Shown: one piece after another, positions 8,609-19,315 of the stretch
Layout of the letters: each line of letters begins with the position of its first letter
How positions within the stretch are numbered: the stretch's first letter is position 1
Notes under the pieces: generated by a model
The model's database searches: none
Told to the model about the DNA's origin: nothing
What the model saw: the letters and a program-made list of their open reading frames with translations, nothing else
DNA from: Rhizobium sp. Q54
GTDB taxonomy: Bacteria; Pseudomonadota; Alphaproteobacteria; UBA2966; CAIVPW01
Assembly: GCA_945904955.1 (NCBI GenBank)
Contig: CAMDPO010000015.1
Span: forward strand, 1-50,758
Reading direction: 5' to 3'
Length of the DNA stretch: 50,758 bases
Made by a program: the position numbers and the translations under genes

Positions 8609-9085
8609 CTAGCCCCTGCCCCGATACGGCGCGACGCCGGTATCCGGCACCCAGACGTCCTTGGGCGGCGGGCCGGACTGGAAGAAGACGTCGATCGGCA
8701 TGCCGCCGCGCGGGTACCAGTAGCCGGCGATGCGCAGCCAGACGGGCTTGAGCTCGCCGATCAGCCGCTGGGCGATGCCGACCGTGCAGTCCTCGTGGAA
8801 GACGCCCTCGTTGCGGAAGGCGTTGAGGTAGAGCTTCAGCGACTTGCTCTCGACCAGATAGGGACCCGGCACGTAGTCAATGACCAGGTGGGCGAAATCG
8901 GGCTGGCCGGTGATCGGACAGAGGCTCGTAAATTCGGGCGCGGTGAAGCGCACCGCATAGCGGGCCTTGGGATGCGGGTTGGGGATGCGGTCGAGGGCGG
9001 CAGCGGCCGGCGACGTAGGTGCCTTGACCGGGCGGCCCAATTGCAGCACTTCCTTGGCCGCCCCGCGCTTGCTCGCGTGCTTCAT
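8609..9085 (-). CDS. queF: preQ0 reductase (NADPH-dependent 7-cyano-7-deazaguanine reductase), short type
   Basis: Reduces the nitrile of preQ0 to preQ1 in queuosine tRNA-modification synthesis. The 158-residue protein is the unimodular (YkvM-like) form. The active-site cysteine is Cys56 in [13 protein letters not shown], with the conserved Asp63; the NADPH-type QueF signature follows as [22 protein letters not shown] (residues 78-99). The open frame extends further upstream, but MKHASKRG at 9085 is the natural start. It is divergent from yhhQ with only 40 bases between the two starts, so both queuosine functions share one short control region. That gap is too short for a preQ1 riboswitch. 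Confidence 0.95.
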   Translation of the reverse strand: MKHASKRGAAKEVLQLGRPVKAPTSPAAAALDRIPNPHPKARYAVRFTAPEFTSLCPITGQPDFAHLVIDYVPGPYLVESKSLKLYLNAFRNEGVFHEDCTVGIAQRLIGELKPVWLRIAGYWYPRGGMPIDVFFQSGPPPKDVWVPDTGVAPYRGRG

Positions 9086-9125
9086 GGGGCGGGACCCTAC
9101 CCCACCCCCGAGGCCAACTCCAACC

Positions 9126-9800
9126 ATGACGCATACGTATTCCAGCCGCTTCGTCGCCATCGTCGCCCTGTTCGTGGCGACGCTGATCGCCTCCAACATC
9201 ATCGCGGTGAAGGTGGTGGCGCTCGGCTCGCTGGTCCTGCCGGCCGCCATCATCCTGTTCCCGGTCGCCTACATCCTCGGCGACGTGCTGACCGAGGTGT
9301 ACGGGTACGCCGCGGCGCGCCGCGTCATCTGGATCGGCTTCCTGTGCAACCTCTTGGTGGTCGCGGCCATCTGGGTCGCGGGCATGCTGCCGGCGGCGGT
9401 GTTCTGGGAGAACCAAGACGCGTGGAACACGGTGCTTGGCGCGGCGCCGCGCATCCTGCTGGCGTCGTTCCTCGCCTACCTGGTGGGCGAGTTCGCTAAC
9501 GCCTTCGTGCTGGCCAAGCTGAAAGTCGCGACCGAGGGGCGGCACCTGTGGTTGCGCACGATCGGCTCGACGCTGGTCGGCCAGGGACTCGACTCGGCTG
9601 TGTTCATAACGCTGGCGTTCGCCGGCATCCTGCCGACCGGCGCGTTGGTCACCGCGATCGTCACCCAGTGGCTGGTGAAGAGCGCCTATGAAGCGGCCGC
9701 GACGCCGATCACCTACGCGGTGGTCGGCTGGCTGAAGCGCGCCGAGGGCGTCGATACCTTCGACCGCAAGACCAAGTTCAGTCCGCTGGCGCTGGACTAG
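9126..9800 (+). CDS. yhhQ: Queuosine precursor transporter, VUT family
   Basis: Inner-membrane carrier that takes up preQ0/preQ1. The 224-residue protein has about six hydrophobic helices and the VUT-family patterns [10 protein letters not shown] (residues 23-32), [16 protein letters not shown] (near 48), the [16 protein letters not shown] stretch (near 121) and [13 protein letters not shown] (near 160). Its divergent arrangement with queF gives both a salvage and a synthesis route at one locus. Its stop overlaps the stop of the convergent GDT1 gene: the four bases CTAG (9797-9800) serve both strands. Confidence 0.92.
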   Translation: MTHTYSSRFVAIVALFVATLIASNIIAVKVVALGSLVLPAAIILFPVAYILGDVLTEVYGYAAARRVIWIGFLCNLLVVAAIWVAGMLPAAVFWENQDAWNTVLGAAPRILLASFLAYLVGEFANAFVLAKLKVATEGRHLWLRTIGSTLVGQGLDSAVFITLAFAGILPTGALVTAIVTQWLVKSAYEAAATPITYAVVGWLKRAEGVDTFDRKTKFSPLALD

Positions 9801-10087
9801 CGCTCCCCGAAATAGGACCAGATCGTCCAGGCGCCGATGGCAACGAAGCCGATGCCGGCGATGAGCTTGAGGGGCACCATCGCCAGGTAGCGCTCGGCAG
9901 CAACACCGGCGACCACCGCGACGCCGGTAGAGAGCACCAAAGCGGCGGCCGCGGCGGCGAACACCAGCCAGGCGCGCGGCTGGCCGTCGGCGGCGAAGAG
10001 CACGGTGGCGAGCTGAGTCTTGTCGCCAAGCTCGGCGAGGAAAACGGACACGAAGATGGTGGCGAAGGCGGCGAGGGCATGCGACAT
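9797..10087 (-). CDS. Half-size GDT1/TMEM165 (UPF0016) cation transporter
   Basis: The family exports Mn2+ or exchanges Ca2+ or Mn2+ for protons. The hallmark E-x-G-D-[KR]-[TS] motif is present once as ELGDKT (residues 19-24) in the first helix. At 96 residues and about three helices this is a single repeat; canonical members have two repeats and about 190 residues. It must form a homodimer or pair with another half-size gene, and no second copy is visible within 10 kb. It converges on yhhQ and shares its stop bases. Manganese as the substrate is inferred from family members. Confidence 0.82.
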   Translation of the reverse strand: MSHALAAFATIFVSVFLAELGDKTQLATVLFAADGQPRAWLVFAAAAAALVLSTGVAVVAGVAAERYLAMVPLKLIAGIGFVAIGAWTIWSYFGER

Positions 10088-10100
10088 GCCCCGCTCCTAG

Positions 10101-10529
10101 TTACGGACAGTCGCCCTTCGCAAGTCCGATGTCGGCGATGCGTTCGCCCATCTTGTCGTCGTAGAGGTAGACGAGCGTGGCGCCCTGGGTAAGCAGGTAG
10201 CGCACCTCGGCGCGTTGGCAGGCTGCTGCTACGAGCTCCGGCTTCTTCAAGGCGACGAAGCGGCGCTGGTCCATGTCGGCGCGGTTGAAGGCCACCAACT
10301 CATAGCGATACGTGAGGCGCGCGTCGGGTCCCGCCTCGGCGCCGCGCAGGCGTGTCTCGGCATCCACCATGGTGGGCCCGCGCGCGTTGACCTAGTTCGC
10401 GGTGTCGGTGAGCAGCGTCAGCAACTCTTGCGAGTCGAGGCTGTGACCCGGGCCTTGGGCGCCGCGCCAGAAGAAGTATCCGGCGAGCGCAGCGAGCAGC
10501 AGGACGACGAAGACACCGCGGCGGCGCAT
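10101..10529 (-). pseudogene. Small membrane-anchored hypothetical protein split by an in-frame TAG
   Basis: Starting at ATG 10529 the frame encodes a basic start and one membrane helix (MRRRGVFVVLLLAALAGYFF), then continues to LLTLLTDTAN before TAG at 10394-10392 (codon 46). The same frame continues without shift as VNARGPTMVDAETRLRG and LTYRYELVAF to a normal end at 10101. The pattern AN-x-VN...P.MVD..TRL..., then LTYRY, runs straight across the stop codon as in small anchored proteins of this type, so it is one gene of about 142 codons, probably CAG changed to TAG. It lies between the hydrolase and GDT1 genes on the same strand. Function unknown. Confidence 0.72.
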
Positions 10530-10553
10530 GGAAGGCGGCCGCGCCCGGCGCTG

Positions 10554-11141
10554 CTATTTGCCGAAGAACTCGAGGGTGGCGTTCAGCACGTCCTCTTCCT
10601 CAGGATTGCTGAAGTGGCCGGGCTCGCGGACGATCTTCACCTCGGCGCCCAGGCGCTTGTCCCAGTCCTCTTGCACCGCGAGCGCGTTGATCTGGTTCGC
10701 GTCGGAGCCGGAGACGATGTTGAGGATGCGCTTGGCATTGGCCTTGGCGCGCGCCTCGTCGAACGGCAGATCGATCCACGGCTTCACGGCCTTGGTCGGC
10801 AGGTCGAGCTTCAACCAGCCGGCGACGCACAACAGACCATTGATGGACGAGCCGGCCGGCATCTCGGACAGCGCGCGCAGGGCAACCTGGGCACCGATGG
10901 AGTGGCCGATGATGGCGGTGCGCGCCAGGTCTTCCTTCTTGCTGCCGATGGCAGCCTTCAGCTTGGTGACGCAGTCGCTGATGATCGGCTTTTCCTTCTC
11001 GGGCGCGAGCTCGACGACGGTGTAGGACTCCATCGGGAACTTCTTGCGGGCCTCGAGGCGTTGCTTCAGCCAGCCGTACCAAAGCTGGTCGGCGCCGTAA
11101 GCGAACATCGGGATGACGAAAATGCGCAGTTTGTCTGCCAT
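10554..11141 (-). CDS. Small alpha/beta serine hydrolase (RBBP9/YdeN-like)
   Basis: A cytoplasmic hydrolase of about 195 residues. The nucleophile elbow is GHSIGAQVA (Ser near residue 80), with a downstream SGSDANQ Asp and a C-terminal EPGHFSN His, completing the triad in the order expected for RBBP9/YdeN proteins. The start is uncertain: MADKLRIFVIP at 11141 gives the natural N-terminal strand, whereas ATG 11183 would add 14 residues; neither has a strong ribosome site. The substrate is unknown. It lies just upstream of the interrupted small gene on the same strand. Confidence 0.78.
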   Translation of the reverse strand: MADKLRIFVIPMFAYGADQLWYGWLKQRLEARKKFPMESYTVVELAPEKEKPIISDCVTKLKAAIGSKKEDLARTAIIGHSIGAQVALRALSEMPAGSSINGLLCVAGWLKLDLPTKAVKPWIDLPFDEARAKANAKRILNIVSGSDANQINALAVQEDWDKRLGAEVKIVREPGHFSNPEEEDVLNATLEFFGK

Positions 11142-11231
11142 GGGCCACGCTTCTCGCAGAAGTCCGGGCGCCCGGTCAATCATCTAATGCGGCGTGCGCC
11201 ACACTGCGTGTAGTGTCGGACCCGCCCGCCC

Positions 11232-12137
11232 ATGCCGCTTTCCCTCGTCGTTAGCAGAGAAGAGCTCGCTGCGGCCTTCGCCCCTGCGGTTCATCGTGAG
11301 GTGCCGGCCGGCGACCGCGAATGGGCCGCCACCGTGCGGCGGCTGCACCTCGCCCTGCGCTGGAAGGCCTTTGCGACCCGCTGGCTGCCGTGGCTGGAAC
11401 GGCGGGGCCAATCGGCCACCGTCCGCGAAACCTATGAGGAGGCGTGGGGCGCCCAGGCCGACTTCCGCAAGTTCGACCTCGCCAAGCGCGAGAAGCAGCT
11501 CGTGGTATGGGGGGAGCGGCAGTTCTATGCGAGCCAGTTCGGGGCGAAGCGCATTCACCTGCTCTACATCGCGGCGTTGATCGAGGCGCTGCGGCCCCGC
11601 GCCGTCCTAGAGGTCGGCTCCGGCCTCGGGCAGAACGCGATGCTGCTGGCGCAGCGATTCCCGGACGTTCAGTTCACGGGCGTAGAGCTGACCGCACAGG
11701 GCGCCCGCATCGCGGCGGTGACGCGTGCGGCGCCCCTACCGGAGGTGCTGCAGCGCTATGCGCCCTTCCCGCTCACCGATACAAACGCACACGCGCGCGT
11801 TGGGTTCGTGCGCGGTAGCGCGGCGCAGCTGCCGTTCGCATCCGGCGCGTTCGATCTCGTCTACACGGTGCAGGCACTGGAGCAGATGGAGGCGATCCGG
11901 CCGCAGGCGTTGGCCGAGATCGCGCGCGTTTGCCGTGGCCACACGGCGATGATCGAGCCGTTCCGGGATTGGAATCAGACGCCACTGCGGCGGGCGAAGA
12001 CCCAGGGGTGGGGACTGTTCAGCGCGCCGATCGGCGATTTGCCGACGTACGGGCTGACACCGGTGCATAGCACCGACGACATGCCGATGAAGGTCTATTA
12101 CGGGGTCGGGCTGGTCGTCGCGGAGAAGGCGCGCTGA
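11232..12137 (+). CDS. Class I SAM-dependent methyltransferase
   Basis: A 301-residue protein with a Rossmann-fold methyltransferase core in the middle. Motif I is VLEVGSGLGQNAMLLAQRF (near residue 125), followed by an acidic end to strand 2 (FTGVELT), a motif II/III region GSAAQLPFASGAFDLVYTVQALEQM (near 195) and a motif RPQALAEIARVCRG (near 224). The N-terminal 100 residues are helical and rich in Trp and Arg. The substrate cannot be assigned. It is divergent from the hydrolase and followed by palindromic repeats. Confidence 0.8.
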   Translation: MPLSLVVSREELAAAFAPAVHREVPAGDREWAATVRRLHLALRWKAFATRWLPWLERRGQSATVRETYEEAWGAQADFRKFDLAKREKQLVVWGERQFYASQFGAKRIHLLYIAALIEALRPRAVLEVGSGLGQNAMLLAQRFPDVQFTGVELTAQGARIAAVTRAAPLPEVLQRYAPFPLTDTNAHARVGFVRGSAAQLPFASGAFDLVYTVQALEQMEAIRPQALAEIARVCRGHTAMIEPFRDWNQTPLRRAKTQGWGLFSAPIGDLPTYGLTPVHSTDDMPMKVYYGVGLVVAEKAR

Positions 12138-12165
12138 CGCGCGCGAGTTGTTGCCCCTCACCCTA

Positions 12166-12220
12166 CCTCTCCCCTTGCGGGGAGAGGAGTCTAGAGCCCT
12201 CCCCCTGCAGAGGGGGAGGG
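12166..12220. repeat. Two GC-rich intergenic palindromes
   Basis: CCTCTCCCC-TTGC-GGGGAGAGG at 12166-12187 (9-bp arms, 4-base loop) is followed by CCCTCCCCCT-GCAG-AGGGGGAGGG at 12197-12220 (10-bp arms). A related palindrome lies at 36158-36184. They sit between two convergent genes (methyltransferase and valS) and look like the dispersed palindromes common between alphaproteobacterial genes. They may also end transcription, though neither has a T-tract. Confidence 0.7.
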
Positions 12221-12264
12221 TTGGTTGAGAGTCAAACAAACGTCGCGCGAAGCGCGGCCGACAC

Positions 12265-14919
<2,655 letters not shown>

Positions 14920-15038
14920 AACGCCAATACTCGATGAGGTTGCCCCAACCAGGTGGGGTGCGACTTGTTCTTTGATTTGCGCGCCTTCGGCGGGACGGGC
15001 CAAAGCTAGTGCAGGACCCGCCTTGGCGGCAACGGTCC

Positions 15039-16136
15039 CTAAGGCCGGGAGGCGAAAAGACCGGTGATCTCGTCGACGCCCAAGTGCTTGGCCCAAGCCG
15101 CGGGGGTCGCGCCGAATTGTTCGTCGCGGATGGTCACGTCGGCGCCTGCGTCCAAGAGGCGCTGCACCATCTCGACCTGCTTGGCGGCGACGGCGCGATG
15201 CAGCGGCGTCTGGCCGGTGCCGTCGGCGCGGGCATCGAGGTGTGCGCCGGCTGCCAGCAGCAGGTTGACGACGCCAATTTTTCCTTCTTCTGCGGCCACA
15301 TGCAGCGCAGTGGCGAACGCCGGCAGCTCGCCGTGCAGGGTGTGCACCGGTTCGTCGGGATCGACGCCAAGATTGAGAAGATCGCGGGCGCCGCGCGCCA
15401 AGCCGCGCTCGGCAGCGGTCGCCAGGAGGCCGGGCAGCGCGCGCGCCACCGGCTGACCGGTCACCAGGGCGTACGACGGATCGCCGGCCGACGCCGGCAC
15501 GTTGGGCCCCTCTTGGACATAGGCCTCGGCAGCGGCGCTCATGCCCCAGTCGTCGGGCTACGCCGGGTCGCCGCCAGAGCGCAGGAGCGCCTCAACGGCG
15601 TCGGGGAACCCGCGTGCGGCGGCATGCAGCGGCGTGCGGCCGCGCTCGACAAATCCGAGGCGGGCGTCGTTGCGGACGTGCGCGAGCTCGCCCAGGGCGA
15701 GTGCCGAGAAGGAATCGAGCGCGGCGCCGCGCTCGCGCAACAGGCGCGTCGCGCCCGGGCGATCGACCCAGCGGCGCTCGGCCCAGCGCACGAACGTCGC
15801 CCAACCCAACGGGCCGAGGTTGAACCAGCCGTCCCCGACGTCGAGACGCGCTCCCGCACCGAGCAGACGCTCCAGGACCGGGACGTGGCCGCCTTCGGCC
15901 GCCCAGTGCACCGCGGTCGTGTTGCTGGCGCGTTCGCGGGCTTCGACGTTGGCGCCGGCGTCGAGCAGGATCGCGACGATGTCGAGGAAGCCGCGGTGGG
16001 CGGCAAAGATCAGCGGCGTCGAACCGATGCCGGGGCCGACGTCATGGATGCGGGCGGGCTCGGCGGCGACGATGCGACGCACGGCTTCGGCGTCGCCGGT
16101 GGTACACGCCTCGAAGAGTGCGGGCGCCTCGAACAC
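15039..16136 (-). pseudogene. Ankyrin-repeat protein interrupted by an in-frame TAG
   Basis: From ATG 16136 the frame encodes about three to four ankyrin repeats (STPLIFAAHRGFLDIVAILL, AVHWAAEGGHVPVLERLL, RTPLHAAARGFPDAVEALL) and stops at TAG 15560-15558. The same frame continues with PDDWGMSAAAEAY and further repeats (ATALHVAAEEGKIGVVNLLL, QTPLHRAVAAKQVEMVQRLL) to 15039. Read through, it is one protein of about 365 codons with an unbroken repeat series. The second part could be translated alone from ATG 15542. Ankyrin repeats bind proteins; the partner is unknown. It lies between the cupredoxin-like gene and valS, which normally sit closer to popZ, suggesting an insertion into that conserved neighbourhood. 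Confidence 0.72.
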
Positions 16137-16144
16137 GGGGCGTC

Positions 16145-16575
16145 CTATCGTTCGACGGCGAGGATCGTTCCGACCATGTCGATGCCAGCGTTGGCGATCG
16201 AGCGGTACTGGTACCGGCCCGCGATCGTGAATTGATACGTGTATGTGCCGCCGGGGCCGATGCGCCCGGAATCGAACTCGTTCGCGCCGGTCGGCAACGT
16301 CACCAGCATCGGCGAGGCCGAGCGCAGGGCCGTCACGGTCTGCCGGTCGGCGACAGGTTGCGCCACTCGACGGCGTCGCCGACGCGGATGCGTATTTCCT
16401 GGGGCTCGAAGCTGTTGGTTGCCGCCATGCGCACCGCGTGCACGATGCCGAGGGGGATGCCTGTGGAAGTTGCGGCCTGGCGGGCTGGCGGCGTGCGGCA
16501 GGCAGTCAGGCCGACGGCGAGCGCGACGGCGAGCATGGCCACTCGCAGCCACGGCGTGGTCGAAGGCATCACCAC
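16145..16575 (-). pseudogene. Cupredoxin-like lipoprotein with a one-base deletion
   Basis: The frame from 16575 encodes a signal peptide with a lipobox-like end (VALAVGLTACRT, Cys near residue 26) and the first half of a cupredoxin-like domain (NSFEPQEIRIRVGDAVEWRN) before a stop at 16333. A second frame continues as DRQTVTALRSASPMLVTLP, then GPGGTYTYQFTIAGRYQYRS and VGTILAVER to 16145. Restoring one base near 16355-16362 joins them to about 144 residues. The usual blue-copper Cys is not obvious at the C-terminus (GRYQYRSIANAG instead of a C..H...M loop), so metal binding is doubtful. It lies between popZ and the ankyrin gene. Confidence 0.7.
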
Positions 16576-16590
16576 CTCAAACCGGACGGG

Positions 16591-17370
16591 TCAGTTCTTG
16601 TCGGCGCGCCCCGACAGCCGCGAAATCTCGCGTTCGACAGCGCGCGCCACGATCGCCTGCAAATTGCGATCGAGCCACTGCTTGAGCATCGGGCGCAGCA
16701 ACTCGCGCACCAGCTCTTCGATCGTGCGCTGGGGGTGGCCGAGCGGCATGCCGGTGACCGCAGATACGGTGCCGGCCAATCCGGCGAAGGACTGGGTCGC
16801 GGCCGCTTCGGTGTCGCGCGAAACGAGGCCCTCGGACATGCCCATTCCCATGGGCGGCCAGTCGCTGCGCGTTTGCGGCTCCGGCATCGCCATTTGCTGC
16901 GGCGCCATCTGCGGCATCGGCGCAGGGTCCAGCATGGGCATGGTCAACGGCATTGGCTCAGGGTCCGGCTCCGGCATCGGGCGGCGGGCCGGCTGGCGGT
17001 TGAGGCTCACGACCGTGCCGTCATCCTGGACGACCTCGGTCAGGTCGAGCACGGCCGGCTCCTCGCGCATCGCCGGCGCGGGCATGACCGGCCTCTCCGG
17101 CATCGGCGCCACCTTTGGCGGAGGCGGAGGCGGTGGTGGCGGGGCCGCCATAGGTGGCGGCGGAGCGGGCTCGGGCTGGACGAGAGCGGGCTTCGGCTTC
17201 GGCTTCGCGGCCGGCAGCGGTGGTGGCGGAGGTGCGGCGACGGCCGGAGGGGCCTCAGCCGGCGCGGCGCCATCGGCTGCCGGCTCGCCATCCTCGGAAA
17301 TGATGCGGCGAATGGAGGAGAGAATCTCCTCCATGGTTGGTTCGTGCTGGGCTTCGGCTTCTTCGGCCAC
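16591..17370 (-). CDS. popZ: PopZ-like polar organizing protein (DUF2497)
   Basis: PopZ forms a polar matrix that anchors the chromosome origin and cell-cycle proteins in Alphaproteobacteria. The 259-residue protein shows the three expected parts. First is an N-terminal helix EPTMEEILSSIRRIISEDG (residues 10-28). Second is a long disordered proline- and methionine-rich linker (about 35-195). Third is the C-terminal helical oligomerisation region, IEELVRELLRPMLKQWLDRN and VARAVEREISRL (about 215-253). The start is GTG 17370, with GAAGG about nine bases upstream. The linker is markedly Pro-rich and less acidic than in Caulobacter PopZ. Its position upstream of valS and downstream of pcm fits the class-wide gene order. 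Confidence 0.9.
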   Translation of the reverse strand: MAEEAEAQHEPTMEEILSSIRRIISEDGEPAADGAAPAEAPPAVAAPPPPPLPAAKPKPKPALVQPEPAPPPPMAAPPPPPPPPPKVAPMPERPVMPAPAMREEPAVLDLTEVVQDDGTVVSLNRQPARRPMPEPDPEPMPLTMPMLDPAPMPQMAPQQMAMPEPQTRSDWPPMGMGMSEGLVSRDTEAAATQSFAGLAGTVSAVTGMPLGHPQRTIEELVRELLRPMLKQWLDRNLQAIVARAVEREISRLSGRADKN

Positions 17371-17528
17371 CGGTTAGACCTTCACGATCCGGCCCTGGCG
17401 CGGCCGGACGACACAGATGAACCCCGGTAAATGCGGACCGACCGTACGCTAGATAAGGTCAATTTGCCACCACAAGCGATTGTGGCCCTGACTCGCCCGA
17501 TCACAAAATAGACCGCAAATTTGTCGCG

Positions 17529-17545
17529 GAATCAATGAGTGATTC
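17529..17545. other. Paired GANTC sites forming an inverted repeat in the pcm-popZ gap
   Basis: GAATCA-ATGAG-TGATTC is a perfect 6-bp-arm inverted repeat containing GAATC (17529-17533) and GATTC (17541-17545). GANTC is the target of the CcrM methylase in Alphaproteobacteria. It lies in the 177-base gap between pcm and popZ, three bases after the pcm stop codon. Relevance to cell-cycle control of popZ is only a possibility. Confidence 0.4.
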
Positions 17546-17547
17546 GT

Positions 17548-18219
17548 TCAAAAAACGAAGCCCTTGGGTTTTGTCATCCCGGGCAGCATCGGGGTGGCCG
17601 CGTCGAACACCTCGCGGACGCCAAAAGCATTGCCGTGGCGCTCGACGATGGTGGCTTTACCCACGCCATTGCGGCGCACCACGGCGGCCAGGCGGCCGCG
17701 GTCGGCAAGCTGCTGCTTAAGCGCCTCGGGCACCTCGTCGGTGGCGCCTTCGAGCAGGATGCGATCGTAGGGAGCGTTCGCGGGCTCGCCGGCAAAGAGA
17801 GCGCCGACCGTGGTGAAAACGTTGTTCAGGTCAAGGCGCGCCAGCAGACGGCTGGTGCGCGTCGCGAGGTCGCCGTCCATCTCGAGCGCAACCACGCGCG
17901 CGGCGAGACGCGCCAGCACGGCGGCCGAATAGCCGGTGCCGCAGCCGACATCGAGGACACGATGATGAGGCTCGATCGCCAGCTCCTGGAGCAGGCGTCC
18001 GAACAACATCGGTTCCATCAGGTAGCGGCCGGGCGCGATCTCGATGTCTTCGTCGATGTAGGCGACGGCGGCAAGGCGCTCGGGCACGAACGCTTCGCGC
18101 GGCAACTCGCCCATCGCCGACAGGATGGCAGGATCGAGAATGCGATGAGGCTTGAGCTGTCCGTCCACCATCTGGCGGCGCGCAGCAGCGGGATCGAACA
18201 TGGTCGCGACGGTCGTCAT
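17548..18219 (-). CDS. pcm: Protein-L-isoaspartate O-methyltransferase family protein
   Basis: Repairs isoaspartyl residues by SAM-dependent methylation; alphaproteobacterial members next to tolC/popZ are often only annotated at family level. The 223-residue protein has RRQMVDGQLKPHRI (N-terminal signature, near residue 14), then REAFVPERLAAVAYIDEDIEI and the SAM motif VLDVGCGTGYSAAVLA (residues 90-105). The start at 18219 is supported by AGGGGACC just upstream. In many alphaproteobacteria the order is pcm-tolC-popZ-valS; tolC is absent here. The gene is divergent from rlpA. Confidence 0.88.
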   Translation of the reverse strand: MTTVATMFDPAAARRQMVDGQLKPHRILDPAILSAMGELPREAFVPERLAAVAYIDEDIEIAPGRYLMEPMLFGRLLQELAIEPHHRVLDVGCGTGYSAAVLARLAARVVALEMDGDLATRTSRLLARLDLNNVFTTVGALFAGEPANAPYDRILLEGATDEVPEALKQQLADRGRLAAVVRRNGVGKATIVERHGNAFGVREVFDAATPMLPGMTKPKGFVF

Positions 18220-18356
18220 TGGTCCCCTACTCGCTTATGGCAGCGCGGCGGCCGGTGCGCAATCGATTCGGCGCGTCCTTGGCCGCAGAACTCGGCGGAT
18301 CTTGCCTACCTCCTCGACGCCACAAAGCCGCCACGAGCCACGCCGAGCTTGGCGAC

Positions 18357-18854
18357 GTGCCGTCGATCCGACCCAAAGCAGCGCCGGCGAAGAAGAAGCG
18401 CGTGCAATCGCGCTTGGACCTGCTCATCAGCATGGTCGCGGGCGGCCTCTTGGCCTTGGGCGTATGGCACCAGACCTGGGCGGCGCTCGATGCGGCTGCG
18501 CGAGGGCGCCGCGACTTGGGGCCTGACGCCACGGGGCGCGCCGCAGGGGGACCGTTCGCCCAGGTGGGCATCGCCTCGTGGTACGGCGAGCCCTATCACG
18601 GGCGAATCACGGCGAACGGCGAGCTCTACGACATGAACCTGCTGACCGCCGCGCACCGCACGCTGCCGCTGCCGACCTATGTGCGCGTCACCAACCTGGA
18701 GAACGAGCGGTCGGTGGTGCTGCGGGTCAACGATCGCGGACCGTTCATCGACGGGCGCATCATCGACGTCTCCTACGGCGCGGCGCAGCTCCTCGGCTTC
18801 GTGCGCCAGGGGCTGGTGAAGGTGCGCCTCGACGCGGCGGTTCCTCCGCCCTAG
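18357..18854 (+). CDS. rlpA: RlpA-like septal ring lytic transglycosylase
   Basis: Cleaves denuded peptidoglycan glycan strands at the septum. The double-psi beta-barrel domain is complete: GIASWYGEPYHGRITANGE (near residue 65), then LPLPTYVRVTNLEN and VVLRVNDRGPFIDGRIIDVS. An N-terminal membrane helix (LLISMVAGGLLALGVW) follows a lysine-rich start, so it is anchored in or exported across the inner membrane. There is no SPOR domain, making this a short form. The start is uncertain: GTG 18357 gives a normal basic-plus-helix N-terminus, while ATG 18237 would add 40 residues that look non-coding. Confidence 0.8.
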   Translation: MPSIRPKAAPAKKKRVQSRLDLLISMVAGGLLALGVWHQTWAALDAAARGRRDLGPDATGRAAGGPFAQVGIASWYGEPYHGRITANGELYDMNLLTAAHRTLPLPTYVRVTNLENERSVVLRVNDRGPFIDGRIIDVSYGAAQLLGFVRQGLVKVRLDAAVPPP

Positions 18855-18932
18855 TCGTGAACCCTGGCCCGAGCCTCGCCTTGACCCGGCGCCGGGCGAG
18901 CCTATACACCCGGAGGGTGAGCTGCGCACGGG

Positions 18933-19006
18933 GGCCGGGTGGCGGAGTGGCTACGCATCGGTCTGCAAAACCGAGTACACCGGTTCAATTCCGGTCCCGG
19001 CCTCCA
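18933..19006 (+). tRNA. tRNA-Cys (anticodon GCA)
   Basis: A complete 74-base cloverleaf: acceptor GGCCGGG paired with CCCGGCC (18996-19002), discriminator T, and an encoded CCA at 19004-19006. The anticodon stem is TCGGT/ACCGA with loop CTGCAAA, anticodon GCA at 18965-18967. The T arm is CCGGTTCAATTCCGG. Confidence 0.96.
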
Positions 19007-19150
19007 ATTCTCCTCTTTGCGGCACCGACGCCTTTGAATTCCCTGGCGGTGCGGCAAGAACTGCCAGTGGCGCGCGTCGTGAGGGGTTTGCTATAACGCG
19101 CGCGCCCTAAGCGCGGGCCGCGATCGGCGGTAGGCAACGCCGGTTTCTAT

Positions 19151-19225
19151 TCCTGGGTAGCTCAGTGGTAGAGCAGCCGGCTGTTAACCGGCTGGTCGGG
19201 GGTTCGAATCCCTCCCCAGGAGCCA
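19151..19225 (+). tRNA. tRNA-Asn (anticodon GTT)
   Basis: A complete 75-base cloverleaf: acceptor TCCTGGG paired with CCCAGGA, discriminator G, and an encoded CCA at 19223-19225. The anticodon stem is CCGGC/GCCGG with loop TGTTAAC, anticodon GTT at 19193-19195. The T arm contains GGTTCGAATCC. It is one of the QueF/YhhQ pathway targets, since queuosine is placed in GUN anticodons. Confidence 0.96.
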
Positions 19226-19256
19226 TTTCGCCTGCGCAGCCGGCACCTAAGAGGTG

Positions 19257-19292
19257 GGCCCTGACCGAAATCGGTCAGGGCCTTTCTCGTTT
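19257..19292 (+). terminator. Rho-independent terminator after the tRNA genes
   Basis: GGCCCTGACCG (19257-19267) pairs with CGGTCAGGGCC (19272-19282) around an AAAT loop, an 11-bp perfect stem, and is followed by TTTCTCGTTT. It lies 31 bases after tRNA-Asn and 24 bases before the AlkD-like start, so it separates the two transcripts. Confidence 0.9.
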
Positions 19293-19315
19293 CTGCTTCG
19301 CGCTACTCTGGCGCC

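Noticed and set aside
9086-9125. A preQ1 riboswitch between queF and yhhQ
   Set aside because: The gap is 40 bases and lacks the A-rich tail and stem-loop of any preQ1 class.
16145-16575. A functional blue-copper protein
   Set aside because: The C-terminal ligand loop lacks the Cys and Met expected of a type 1 copper site, and the frame is broken.
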